DNA of 64,000 nucleotides, taken from contig NZ_CP159831.1 of the NCBI RefSeq assembly GCF_047730075.1, forward strand, positions 1,054,001 through 1,118,000, in the 5' to 3' direction. Positions 50,530-59,358 of the stretch are shown here, piece after piece. This DNA comes from Njordibacter sp905182035 (GTDB taxonomy: Bacteria > Pseudomonadota > Gammaproteobacteria > Pseudomonadales > Balneatricaceae). Under the pieces are notes generated by a model. The model did not search any database. It saw only the letters and a program-made list of their open reading frames with translations, and was not told the origin of the DNA. The position numbers and the translations under genes are program-made. How positions within the stretch are numbered: the stretch's first letter is position 1; each line of letters begins with the position of its first letter.

Positions 50530-51246
50530 CTATGGTTGGTCAACTTGAGGTTTTGTGGCATAGACGAGGTAATTAACGTCCACATCGCGAGTTTTTAAGG
50601 CGTATGTTTCAGTGAACGGGTTGTAGGTCATGCCAGTCATGGATTGTGCAGACAAATTTGCCAAACGCATATATTCGTGTAACTCAGAAGGTTTGATGAA
50701 TTTCTTATGTTCATGAGTGCCTTTGGGGAGCATTTTTAATAGGTATTCTGCACCAATAATTGCAAATAAATATGATTTTGGATTGCGATTGATGGTTGAA
50801 AAAAACGCTTGGCCACCTGGCTTGAGTAGTTTTGCACAGGCTGCAACGATGGCGCTAGGGTCTGGTACGTGTTCTAACATTTCTAAGCAGGTCACTACGT
50901 CATACAAACCGGCTTCTTCATCTGCCAGTTGCTCTGCAGTCATTTGCCGGTAATCAACATCTACACCACTTTCTAAGCTGTGCAGTTGTGCCACTTTTAG
51001 TGGCGCTTCTCCCATGTCTATGCCCGTTACTGTTGCGCCGCGTTGCGCCATCGCTTCGGCGACAATGCCACCACCACAACCGATGTCGGCTACTTTTTTG
51101 CCATGTAGGTGGGCACGTTCATCGATCCAGCCAATACGCAACGGATTGATAGCGTGTAAGGGTTTGAACTCGCTATCTAAATCCCACCAACGGGCGGCAA
51201 GGGCTTCAAATTTTGCTATTTCTGCAGGGTCTACATTTTGGTTCAC
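50530..51246 (-). CDS. ubiG: Ubiquinone biosynthesis O-methyltransferase
   Basis: A 238-residue SAM-dependent methyltransferase UbiG, which carries out both O-methylations in ubiquinone synthesis. N-terminal NVDPAEIAKFEALAARWWD (core FEALAARWWD) is diagnostic, the SAM loop is VADIGCGGGIVAEAMA near 49, GIDMGEAPL follows, then CLEMLEHVPDP near 117 and FFSTINRN near 148. A membrane-binding stretch lies near 160-185. The start is a GTG at 51246. Divergent from gyrA, the standard arrangement in this bacterial group. Confidence 0.95.
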   Translation of the reverse strand: MNQNVDPAEIAKFEALAARWWDLDSEFKPLHAINPLRIGWIDERAHLHGKKVADIGCGGGIVAEAMAQRGATVTGIDMGEAPLKVAQLHSLESGVDVDYRQMTAEQLADEEAGLYDVVTCLEMLEHVPDPSAIVAACAKLLKPGGQAFFSTINRNPKSYLFAIIGAEYLLKMLPKGTHEHKKFIKPSELHEYMRLANLSAQSMTGMTYNPFTETYALKTRDVDVNYLVYATKPQVDQP

Positions 51247-51360
51247 AATAGAGCTTCAAGCTAATAAAAATTGGCCTTCAGTATAACGCGTAAATTCATT
51301 AACTGCATCTGAAAATTAGCACTGGTAGTACCTGTTAATGATGGCTGAGTAGGTGGCAAA

Positions 51361-51389
51361 TTGGCGTCTAATTGTGCTAAAATTATGCT
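51361..51389 (+). promoter_or_regulatory. Candidate gyrA promoter
   Basis: TTGGCG and TATGCT are separated by 17 bases, about 90 bases upstream of the gyrA start. The leader is then GC-rich (GACGCCGG). As known for gyr genes, it may respond to supercoiling, which the sequence cannot prove. Confidence 0.45.
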
Positions 51390-51476
51390 TTATCTGACGC
51401 CGGTTTTTGGTGTTGTTCATAAGGGCGCCGAAAGGTAAGCTCGAAGCGTTAATCGCAAAAGGAAATTGGCATAATT

Positions 51477-54125
51477 ATGGCTGAAATGGCTAAAGAAATA
51501 TCGCCTATAAACATTGAAGATGAACTCAAACAATCCTACTTAGATTACGCCATGAGTGTAATTGTTGGGCGCGCGCTGCCCGATGTTCGTGATGGTTTAA
51601 AGCCCGTGCACAGGCGTGTATTGTTCGCGATGAATGAGTTGAGCAACGATTGGAACAAATCTTACAAGAAATCTGCCCGCGTGGTGGGTGACGTTATCGG
51701 TAAGTATCACCCTCATGGCGATACTGCGGTATATGACACTATCGTGCGGATGGCCCAGCCTTTCTCTATGCGTTACACCTTGGTTGACGGTCAGGGTAAC
51801 TTTGGTTCAGTAGACGGTGATTCTGCGGCAGCTATGCGTTATACGGAAATCCGTATGAAGAAAATTGCTCATGATTTGTTGGCCGACTTAGAAAAAGATA
51901 CGGTTGATTTTGTGCCTAACTATGATGGCACGGAAATGATTCCTGATGTATTGCCTACGCGTGTGCCTAACTTGTTAGTTAATGGTTCTTCGGGCATTGC
52001 TGTAGGCATGGCGACTAACATTCCACCCCATAACATTAATGAAGTGGTGAGTGGTTGTTTAGCCCTCATTGAGAATCCCGATATTGAAGTGGATGAGTTA
52101 ATGCAGCACATCCCGGGTCCAGACTTCCCAACAGCTGGTATTATTAATGGTCGTGCAGGCATTGTGCAAGCCTACCGGACAGGCCGTGGGCGCATCTATG
52201 TGCGTGCCCGTTATCATGTAGAAGAAAACCCAAAGAACAATAAAGCTTCCATTGTTGTTACGGAGTTGCCTTATCAGGTTAACAAGGCGCGTTTAATTGA
52301 AAAAATCGCGGAGCTTGTTAAAGATAAGAAAATTGAAGGGATTACCGAGCTGCGTGACGAGTCTGACAAAGACGGTATGCGTATGGTTATTGAATTGCGA
52401 CGTGGCGAGGTGCCCGAGGTCATTATCAATAATCTGTATACCCAAACGCAGATGGAGAATGTATTTGGCATTAACGTAGTGGCTCTGGTTGATGGGCAAC
52501 CACGTACATTAAACCTTAAACAAATGCTTGAAGCCTTTGTGCGTCACCGCCGTGAAGTAGTGACCCGTCGTACTTTATTCGAATTGCGTAAGGCCCGTGA
52601 GCGAGGACACGTTCTTGAAGGGCTGATGGTGGCTTTGGCTAATATAGATCCAGTGATCGAGCTTATTAAAACCTCCGCCAATGCTGCGGAAGCTCGTGAG
52701 AAGTTGGTTGCCCAACGTTGGCCTGCTGGCCGAGTAGTGTCTATGCTTGAACGCGCTGGACCAGATGCTTGTAAGCCAGATACCTTAGGTGCCGCATTTG
52801 GTCTGCATGGTGATGAGTACCAACTCTCTGATGGGCAGGCGCAGGCTATTTTGGAACTGCGCTTACATCGTTTAACAGGGCTAGAACAAGATAAACTTGT
52901 TACTGAATACCAGTTGTTGTTAGAGCGCATTGCAGAATTGTTAGAAATACTAGGGTCTGCTGAACGTTTGTTAGAAGTAATTCGTGAAGAATTAGTGCAA
53001 GTGTTAGAGGCCTATGGCGATGAGCGTCGCTCAGAAATCGTCGCTTCACGTCAAGATCTTACTGTAGCAGACTTAATCCCTGAAGAGGATATGGTGGTAA
53101 CTATTTCCCATGGTGGTTACGCTAAGACTCAACCTGTGAGTGATTACCAAGCTCAGCGTAGAGGTGGTCGTGGTAAAGCAGCCACGGGAGTCAAAGAGGA
53201 CGACTTTGTAGAACACCTCCTGGTGACCTCATCTCACGACACTATATTATGCTTCAGTAATCGCGGTAAAGTGTATTGGCTGCGGGTGTTTGAAATCCCA
53301 CAAGCCAGTCGAACGGCCCGTGGGCGCCCCATTATTAATATCTTGCCGTTGGAAGAGGGAGAGCGATTAACCACTATACTGCCGTTGCCAGAGGGTGGCT
53401 ATCAAGAAGGTCATTACATATTTATGGCTACTGCTAGTGGTACTGTTAAGAAGACGCCACTAACTGCCTTTGCACGTCCTCGTACTAGTGGCTTAATTGC
53501 TCTTGGTTTGGATGAAGGTGACACCCTTATTGGAGCAACAGTGACCGATGGTAATCAGCAAATCATGTTATTTGCGAGCAATGGTTTGGCTGTGCGCTTT
53601 AATGAAGGCGATGTACGTCCCATGGGCCGGACCGCTCGTGGTGTGCGTGGCATACGTCTTGCTGAAGATGCCATCGTCATTAGTCTTATTATGCCTCAAA
53701 TTGAAGGCCGTATACTGACTGCTAGTGAAAATGGTTATGGCAAACAAAGCCGCAATGAAGACTACCCTGTCCGTGGTCGTGGTGGTAAGGGTGTTATTGC
53801 TATTCAAATGTCTGCACGTAACGGTGCCCTTATCGGTGCAGTTCAAGTGTTTGATGGTGATGAAGTAATTCTCATCAGTGACCAAGGTACTCTAGTACGT
53901 ACGCGCACTAGCGAAGTTTCTGTGTTGGGTCGTAATACTCAAGGTGTGACCTTAATTAAGGTTCAAGAAGGCGAAAAGCTGGTGCAGGTTGCACGAGTTG
54001 CTGAAACCATGGAAGAGGATTCTGAGGAAGTTGCAGAGCAAAGCATGCAACAGTCTACAGAAAGTAGTCCTGAGGCAGACACGGATGAAGCTTTGACGAC
54101 GACGGATGCACCGGAAAAGGAGTAG
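51477..54125 (+). CDS. gyrA: DNA gyrase subunit A
   Basis: The 882-residue A subunit of DNA gyrase, which breaks and rejoins DNA. The catalytic Tyr is at position 122 (MRYTEIRM). The quinolone region reads GKYHPHGDTAVYD: Thr at position 83 where E. coli has Ser, as in Pseudomonas, and the usual Asp87. The C-terminal beta-pinwheel begins near residue 530 and contains the GyrA box QRRGGRGK near 560. The acidic tail of about 45 residues (EEDSEEVAEQ) is typical. AAAGGA lies upstream. It leads a superoperon; serC begins six bases after its stop. Confidence 0.98.
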   Translation: MAEMAKEISPINIEDELKQSYLDYAMSVIVGRALPDVRDGLKPVHRRVLFAMNELSNDWNKSYKKSARVVGDVIGKYHPHGDTAVYDTIVRMAQPFSMRYTLVDGQGNFGSVDGDSAAAMRYTEIRMKKIAHDLLADLEKDTVDFVPNYDGTEMIPDVLPTRVPNLLVNGSSGIAVGMATNIPPHNINEVVSGCLALIENPDIEVDELMQHIPGPDFPTAGIINGRAGIVQAYRTGRGRIYVRARYHVEENPKNNKASIVVTELPYQVNKARLIEKIAELVKDKKIEGITELRDESDKDGMRMVIELRRGEVPEVIINNLYTQTQMENVFGINVVALVDGQPRTLNLKQMLEAFVRHRREVVTRRTLFELRKARERGHVLEGLMVALANIDPVIELIKTSANAAEAREKLVAQRWPAGRVVSMLERAGPDACKPDTLGAAFGLHGDEYQLSDGQAQAILELRLHRLTGLEQDKLVTEYQLLLERIAELLEILGSAERLLEVIREELVQVLEAYGDERRSEIVASRQDLTVADLIPEEDMVVTISHGGYAKTQPVSDYQAQRRGGRGKAATGVKEDDFVEHLLVTSSHDTILCFSNRGKVYWLRVFEIPQASRTARGRPIINILPLEEGERLTTILPLPEGGYQEGHYIFMATASGTVKKTPLTAFARPRTSGLIALGLDEGDTLIGATVTDGNQQIMLFASNGLAVRFNEGDVRPMGRTARGVRGIRLAEDAIVISLIMPQIEGRILTASENGYGKQSRNEDYPVRGRGGKGVIAIQMSARNGALIGAVQVFDGDEVILISDQGTLVRTRTSEVSVLGRNTQGVTLIKVQEGEKLVQVARVAETMEEDSEEVAEQSMQQSTESSPEADTDEALTTTDAPEKE

Positions 54126-54131
54126 CGGTCC

Positions 54132-55220
54132 ATGAGCACGCGTCAGTTTAACTTTTGCGCTGGTCCTGCCGCACTGCCCACGGCCGTGTTAGAGCGGGCG
54201 CAAGCGGAATTGTTAGATTGGCAAGGGCGTGGCTTGTCGGTGATGGAAATTAGTCACCGGCACCCTGCCTATATGGCAATGGTTCAAGAAGCAGAGTCTA
54301 AGTTGCGTCAGTTGATGGGTATTCCAGACAACTATAAAGTGTTGTTTATGCAAGGTGGAGCTACGGCCCAATTTGCTCTATTACCCATGAATTTGCTGGG
54401 GACTAAAACCCATGCAGATTATATAGATACTGGAATTTGGTCAGCCAAAGCTATCGCTGCTATGGCGCCCTATGGTGCAGCATCAGAGATTGCATCAAGT
54501 GCATCTGGTGGCTACCTCAATGTGCCTAGTCAAGGGCAGCTGAAATTCAATAAAGACGCTGCTTATGTGCACTATTGTCCGAATGAAACAATTGGTGGTT
54601 TGGCGTTTGATTATGTGCCTAATACCGGTGCAGTGCCGCTTATAGCGGACATGTCGTCAACCATTCTTTCAGAACCGATTGATGTGACTCAGTTTGGAGT
54701 TATTTATGCGGGTGCTCAAAAAAATATTGGCCCAGCGGGACTGACCTTAGTGATTGTTCGGGAAGACCTATTGGGCAGCGCCAGTAAAACAACACCCAAC
54801 CCGTTCAACTACGCCTTACAAGCGGCTAATGATTCCATGCTAAATACCCCTCCAACCTATGGCTGGTATTTAGCTGGTTTGGTGTTCGATTGGCTCTTGC
54901 AACAAGGTGGTCTTGGGGTTATGGCTGAAAAAAACGCTGTCAAAGCAAACCGTCTTTACCAAGCAATTGATGAAAGTCGGTTGTATTCAAATAATATTGT
55001 TATTGCTAATCGCTCTAAAATGAACGTCACTTTCATATTGGAGGATGAAGCTTTGAATGCTGAATTTCTACAGCAGGCGCAAGCGAATGGTTTGCTTAAC
55101 CTTAAGGGTCACCGTAGTGTGGGTGGTATGAGAGCAAGCATATATAATGCAGTTCCCGAAGCGGCAGTGTTTGCACTGGTCGCCTTTATGAAAGATTTTG
55201 AAACACGACACTGGGCTTAA
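54132..55220 (+). CDS. serC: Phosphoserine aminotransferase
   Basis: A 362-residue PLP-dependent phosphoserine/phosphohydroxythreonine aminotransferase for serine and vitamin B6 synthesis. FNFCAGPAALPTAVLE near residue 5, LSVMEISHRHP near 35, FMQGGATAQFALLPMNLL near 73, PNETIGGLAF near 153, the PLP lysine in YAGAQKNIGPAGL near 197, and SVGGMRASIYNA near 332. Length and order are normal. It begins six bases after gyrA and ends five bases before pheA. Confidence 0.97.
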   Translation: MSTRQFNFCAGPAALPTAVLERAQAELLDWQGRGLSVMEISHRHPAYMAMVQEAESKLRQLMGIPDNYKVLFMQGGATAQFALLPMNLLGTKTHADYIDTGIWSAKAIAAMAPYGAASEIASSASGGYLNVPSQGQLKFNKDAAYVHYCPNETIGGLAFDYVPNTGAVPLIADMSSTILSEPIDVTQFGVIYAGAQKNIGPAGLTLVIVREDLLGSASKTTPNPFNYALQAANDSMLNTPPTYGWYLAGLVFDWLLQQGGLGVMAEKNAVKANRLYQAIDESRLYSNNIVIANRSKMNVTFILEDEALNAEFLQQAQANGLLNLKGHRSVGGMRASIYNAVPEAAVFALVAFMKDFETRHWA

Positions 55221-55225
55221 AAATT

Positions 55226-56350
55226 ATGACCAAGCCGGCATTAACACAAGAACAAGAACTTGGCCAATTGCGCCAAGATATTGATCAAATTGATCAACAA
55301 ATACAAACTCTTATTAATCAACGAGCAACTTGTGCACAGCGAGTTGCAGAAGTTAAACAGCTGTATCAAGGTAGCCATGACGCCGTATTTTATCGACCAG
55401 AGCGAGAGGCGCAAGTGCTGCGCAGGGTCATGGAGCGTAATCAAGGCCCACTGGATGATGAGGAGATGGCACGCCTCTTTCGTGAGTTGATGTCGGCATG
55501 CTTGGCCCACGAACAGCCTATGCGAATTGCCTTTCTTGGGCCTCAGGGCACCTTTACTCAAGCAGCAGCACTGAAACACTTTGGACATTCGGTGATCAGC
55601 GCACCCTTAGGTTCTATCGATGAGGTGTTCCGTGAAGTAGAAGCGAAGAGTGCTCATTATGGCGTAGTACCTATCGAAAACTCCTCTGAGGGTATGATCA
55701 ACCATACTTTGGATAGCTTTCGCCATTCTTCCTTGGTCATTTCTGGAGAAGTGGAGATGCGCATTCACCAAAATTTATTGGTGAAGCAGGGTACGGATTT
55801 ATCTCAAGTGGAGCGTATATATTCCCACTCCCAGTCTTTAGCTCAGTGCCGTTCGTGGTTGGATAACCATATGCCCCAAGCAGAACGTTTTGCAGTGAGT
55901 AGCAATGCGGAGGCGGCTCGTCGGGTGGCACAACAGACGGGTGCTGACGCAGGTAAAGTGGCCGCTATTGCAGGCATTATGGCAGCAGACCTGTATGAAT
56001 TAGACGTTAAACACGAAAACATTGAAGATCAGCCAGATAATACTACACGTTTCTTGATTATTGGCCACGCTACAGTGCCAGCTTCTGGCCAAGACAAAAC
56101 CTCTTTATTAGTGTTGGCTCGTAACAAACCAGGCGCCTTGTATCATATATTGGAACCATTCCATCGTCATAATGTGAGTATGACCAGTATTGAGTCAAGG
56201 CCTTCGGGACAGGGCGCATGGGGTTATGTTTTCTATATTGATTTTGAAGGCCATCATAGCGATAGCAAAGTACAGCAAGTGCTAAAAGACCTAGATCAAG
56301 ACTCTGTAGAAGTGCGTTTATTAGGGTCATACCCGCAGGCGGTACTCTAA
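55226..56350 (+). CDS. pheA: Bifunctional chorismate mutase / prephenate dehydratase
   Basis: The 374-residue P-protein of phenylalanine synthesis. The chorismate mutase domain covers about residues 8-95 (LRQDIDQIDQQIQTLINQR, FYRPEREAQVLRRV), prephenate dehydratase about 100-280 (RIAFLGPQGTFTQAA near 101, YGVVPIENSSEGMIN near 146, the catalytic Thr in DNTTRFLIIG near 274), and the ACT regulatory domain about 285-370 with the Phe-binding GALY and ESRP motifs (NKPGALYHILEPF, TSIESRPS). Feedback inhibition by Phe is expected. Its last base overlaps the first base of the next gene. Confidence 0.97.
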   Translation: MTKPALTQEQELGQLRQDIDQIDQQIQTLINQRATCAQRVAEVKQLYQGSHDAVFYRPEREAQVLRRVMERNQGPLDDEEMARLFRELMSACLAHEQPMRIAFLGPQGTFTQAAALKHFGHSVISAPLGSIDEVFREVEAKSAHYGVVPIENSSEGMINHTLDSFRHSSLVISGEVEMRIHQNLLVKQGTDLSQVERIYSHSQSLAQCRSWLDNHMPQAERFAVSSNAEAARRVAQQTGADAGKVAAIAGIMAADLYELDVKHENIEDQPDNTTRFLIIGHATVPASGQDKTSLLVLARNKPGALYHILEPFHRHNVSMTSIESRPSGQGAWGYVFYIDFEGHHSDSKVQQVLKDLDQDSVEVRLLGSYPQAVL

Positions 56351-58596
56351 TGGCCTTGGCACCTGAGACACCTTTGTCTTTTCGCCATGGCAACGTATTA
56401 GTACTGGGTTTAGGCCTGATAGGTGGTTCTTTGGCTGCGGCATTGCGACGCACCCAAAAGCACCAACTGTGGGGCTACGACCTAGACCAAACGAGTATGC
56501 AGCAGGCACAGGATCGAGGCGTAATAGACCATCAGGTGACGGATCTGGCAGCCACTATTGGTCAAATGGACGTGGTGGTGTTAGCTGTTCCCGTGAAAGC
56601 CATGGAAAAGGTATTGGCCCTAGTGGCACCTCACCTAAGTGCTCATACGTTGTTAACAGATGTAGGGAGCGTAAAAGGCAATATTATTGCCGCAGCCTAT
56701 GATATTTTTGTCACCCCTCCACCAGGCTTTGTGCCCGGACACCCCATTGCTGGGTCTGAGCGCAGCGGCATTAATGCGGTGAATATTGACTTATTTATTG
56801 ATCACAAATTTATTATCACCCCGTTGCCTACTAGCCATCCCCACGCCATAGAGGTGTTAGGTGATATGTGGTCCGGTGTAGGTAGCGAAATTTTACTGAT
56901 GGAGGTTGAACGGCACGATGAAGTATTGGCTGCAACGAGCCATTTACCGCATCTTTTGGCCTTTTCGCTAGTGGACACGTTAGCATCAAATACAGACAAT
57001 AAAGACATTTTTCGCTACGCAGCGGGTGGTTTTCGAGACTTTACTCGTATTGCAGGTAGTGATCCAACCATGTGGCATGATGTATTTATAGCCAACCGTG
57101 ATGCCTGCCTTAAAACGTTAGATCAGTTTACCAAAGGTTTGGCTGATTTAAGGGATGCTGTGGCCTCGGGTGACAGTCAAACCATGATGGGGATCTTAAC
57201 CAGAGCACGAAGTGCACGACATCATTTTGAAAAAATATTGGCAAGCTCTGCCTATACTGGAACTATGACAAATACAAAACACTTTAACGTACATCCAGGT
57301 GGTCAAGTCCGAGGACGCATCCGCGTTCCTGGAGACAAGTCCGTTTCTCACCGCTCCATAATGCTCGGTGCATTGGCGCAAGGTACCACTCATATCAGTG
57401 GCTTTTTAGAAGGCGAGGACGCCATGGCAACGTTGCAAGCGTTCCGTGATATGGGCGTCGTTATCGAAGGCCCTGCAGAAGGGAAGGTTGTGGTGCATGG
57501 TGTCGGTCTTAATGGACTCAAGCCGCCACCTGGCCCCCTCTACGTTGGAAACTCTGGCACCACCATTCGTTTAATGGCGGGTTTAATGGCAGGCCAAGCA
57601 TTTGATGTAGAACTTAGTGGTGATGTGTCGCTAAACAAGCGTCCTATGGAGCGGGTGGCTAAACCATTACGTTTAATGGGTGCTATAGTTGACACAGCGG
57701 AGGGAGGTTGCCCGCCCATGAAAATTAAAGGTGGCCAACAGTTGACCGGCATTCACTACGACTTACCTATGGCAAGTGCGCAAGTAAAATCCTGCGTTAT
57801 GTTGGCTGGTTTGTACGCTAAAGGTCATACCAGCGTTACCGAACCTGCACCAACCCGTGACCACACGGAGCGTATGCTTAAAGGGTTTGGCTACGGGGTT
57901 GAGCGTACTGTAGATACTTGTTCTATTTTGGGACAAGGGCAACTAATGGCCACTGACATAGATGTGCCATCAGATATTTCATCAGCCACTTTCTTTTTAG
58001 TGGCTGCAGCTATTTGCCCAGATTCAGACCTTGTTATTGAACATGTGGGCATGAATCCAACTCGTATTGGGGTAGTTAATATCCTGCGTTTAATGGGTGC
58101 AGATTTGACGGTTCAAAATGAGCGAGAAGTTGGCGGCGAACCAGTAGCCGACTTGCATATAAAGTATGCGCCACTTAAAGGTATCCATGTGCCCGAAGAT
58201 CAAGTGCCATTGGCTATTGACGAATTTCCAGCGCTGATGGTTGCAGCCTCTTGTGCTAGTGGTACCACCATAATTACTGGCGCTGAAGAGTTGCGGGTAA
58301 AGGAAAGTGACCGTATCCAAGCTATGGTAGATGGCCTAAGCGCAATGGGAGTATCCATTGAAGGCACAGCTGGTGGTGCCATTATTGAGGGTATGGGTGC
58401 AGATACTCAGTTTGGTCCTGCGCAGATTGTCACTCATCACGACCATCGTATTGCCATGGCCTTTACCATCGCTGGTTTACGGGGTGGAGCTGCTATAAAA
58501 ATTCTAGATTGTGCCCATGTGGCCACATCTTTTCCTAACTTTGTGGAACTAGCGCAAGCGGTAGGTATGACCCTTGAAGAGGAATTTCAGTCATGA
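56350..58596 (+). CDS. Fused prephenate dehydrogenase and EPSP synthase
   Basis: A 748-residue fusion of two shikimate-pathway enzymes. Residues 1-300 are TyrA-type prephenate dehydrogenase: VLGLGLIGGSLAAALRR near 17, VPVKAMEKVL, GHPIAGSERSGINA near 127 and the substrate His in SHLPHLLAFSLVD. From about residue 306 (a Met-Thr internal junction) AroA follows: VPGDKSVSHRSIMLGALAQG near 325, GNSGTTIRLMAGL near 398, KRPMERV near 429, ESDRIQAM near 655 and HHDHRIAMAF near 695. The fusion is known in Pseudomonas and relatives, which supports the taxonomic placement. The cmk start overlaps its stop by four bases. Confidence 0.96.
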   Translation: MALAPETPLSFRHGNVLVLGLGLIGGSLAAALRRTQKHQLWGYDLDQTSMQQAQDRGVIDHQVTDLAATIGQMDVVVLAVPVKAMEKVLALVAPHLSAHTLLTDVGSVKGNIIAAAYDIFVTPPPGFVPGHPIAGSERSGINAVNIDLFIDHKFIITPLPTSHPHAIEVLGDMWSGVGSEILLMEVERHDEVLAATSHLPHLLAFSLVDTLASNTDNKDIFRYAAGGFRDFTRIAGSDPTMWHDVFIANRDACLKTLDQFTKGLADLRDAVASGDSQTMMGILTRARSARHHFEKILASSAYTGTMTNTKHFNVHPGGQVRGRIRVPGDKSVSHRSIMLGALAQGTTHISGFLEGEDAMATLQAFRDMGVVIEGPAEGKVVVHGVGLNGLKPPPGPLYVGNSGTTIRLMAGLMAGQAFDVELSGDVSLNKRPMERVAKPLRLMGAIVDTAEGGCPPMKIKGGQQLTGIHYDLPMASAQVKSCVMLAGLYAKGHTSVTEPAPTRDHTERMLKGFGYGVERTVDTCSILGQGQLMATDIDVPSDISSATFFLVAAAICPDSDLVIEHVGMNPTRIGVVNILRLMGADLTVQNEREVGGEPVADLHIKYAPLKGIHVPEDQVPLAIDEFPALMVAASCASGTTIITGAEELRVKESDRIQAMVDGLSAMGVSIEGTAGGAIIEGMGADTQFGPAQIVTHHDHRIAMAFTIAGLRGGAAIKILDCAHVATSFPNFVELAQAVGMTLEEEFQS

Positions 58597-59270
58597 AAAA
58601 TGTATCCATTATTACAATTGATGGACCTAGTGGCTCTGGCAAAGGTACGCTATGTAAATTACTTGCAGACCGTTTGGGTTTCCATTTGCTCGATAGTGGT
58701 GCTTTGTATCGTTTAGTGGCTTTGGCTGCAGAGCATCACGGTGTAAGCACTGAAAACGAGTTGGCTGTAGCGGATATTGCCGGCTGTCTAGATGTGCAAT
58801 TTAAAGCCCACGGTGATGGTGTCCAGGTGGTGTTAGAAGGGGAGGACGTGAGCCTTTCCATTCGTACGGAAGCGTGCGGCATGAACGCTTCAAAGGTGGC
58901 AAGTCTTACCTTGGTTCGCAAGGCTTTGCAGGACCGGCAACGCGCTTTTGCAGAATTACCTGGTTTAGTTGCAGATGGGCGCGACATGGGAACAGTGATC
59001 TTTCCAGAAGCCCCAGTCAAGGTTTTCTTAACGGCAAGTGCACAAGAACGAGCGGATAGACGTTATAAACAGTTGAAAAGCAAGGGCTTGAGTGCTAGCC
59101 TGTCGGACATACTGACGGATATTCAGCAGCGGGACGAGCGTGACGAAAATCGGACTATCGCCCCTTTGAAACCTGCCGACGATGCGTTAGTGATCGATTG
59201 TACCCACATGAGCATTTTAGATGTGGAGCAAAAGATCCTTACATTTATTCATAGTAAAGGTGCTTTATAA
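58593..59270 (+). CDS. cmk: Cytidylate kinase
   Basis: A 225-residue (d)CMP kinase. The P-loop is IDGPSGSGKGTLCKLLA near residue 10, LDSGALYRLVAL near 36, the CMP-binding VADGRDMGTVIFPEAPVKVFL near 127 (core GRDMGT), and the lid arginines in ERADRRYKQL near 153, with DERDENRTIAPLKPADDA near 178. Standard length. The ATG overlaps the tyrA/aroA stop (ATGA). The next gene is rpsA, the same pair as in E. coli. Confidence 0.97.
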   Translation: MKNVSIITIDGPSGSGKGTLCKLLADRLGFHLLDSGALYRLVALAAEHHGVSTENELAVADIAGCLDVQFKAHGDGVQVVLEGEDVSLSIRTEACGMNASKVASLTLVRKALQDRQRAFAELPGLVADGRDMGTVIFPEAPVKVFLTASAQERADRRYKQLKSKGLSASLSDILTDIQQRDERDENRTIAPLKPADDALVIDCTHMSILDVEQKILTFIHSKGAL

Positions 59271-59358
59271 CATCGTTGCGTAATATTAACTAACTAGAGG
59301 TATCTCGAGACGCCCATACTGCAAGTCAGTTCCGAGCGCATCGTTAACCTCATCGAGT

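Noticed and set aside
51723..51725. Thr at GyrA position 83 as a quinolone-resistance mutation
   Set aside because: Thr is the wild-type residue in Pseudomonas and many relatives, so it is not evidence of selected resistance.
59271..59358. A small gene between cmk and rpsA
   Set aside because: No frame with a ribosome site; the region is better explained as the rpsA leader.
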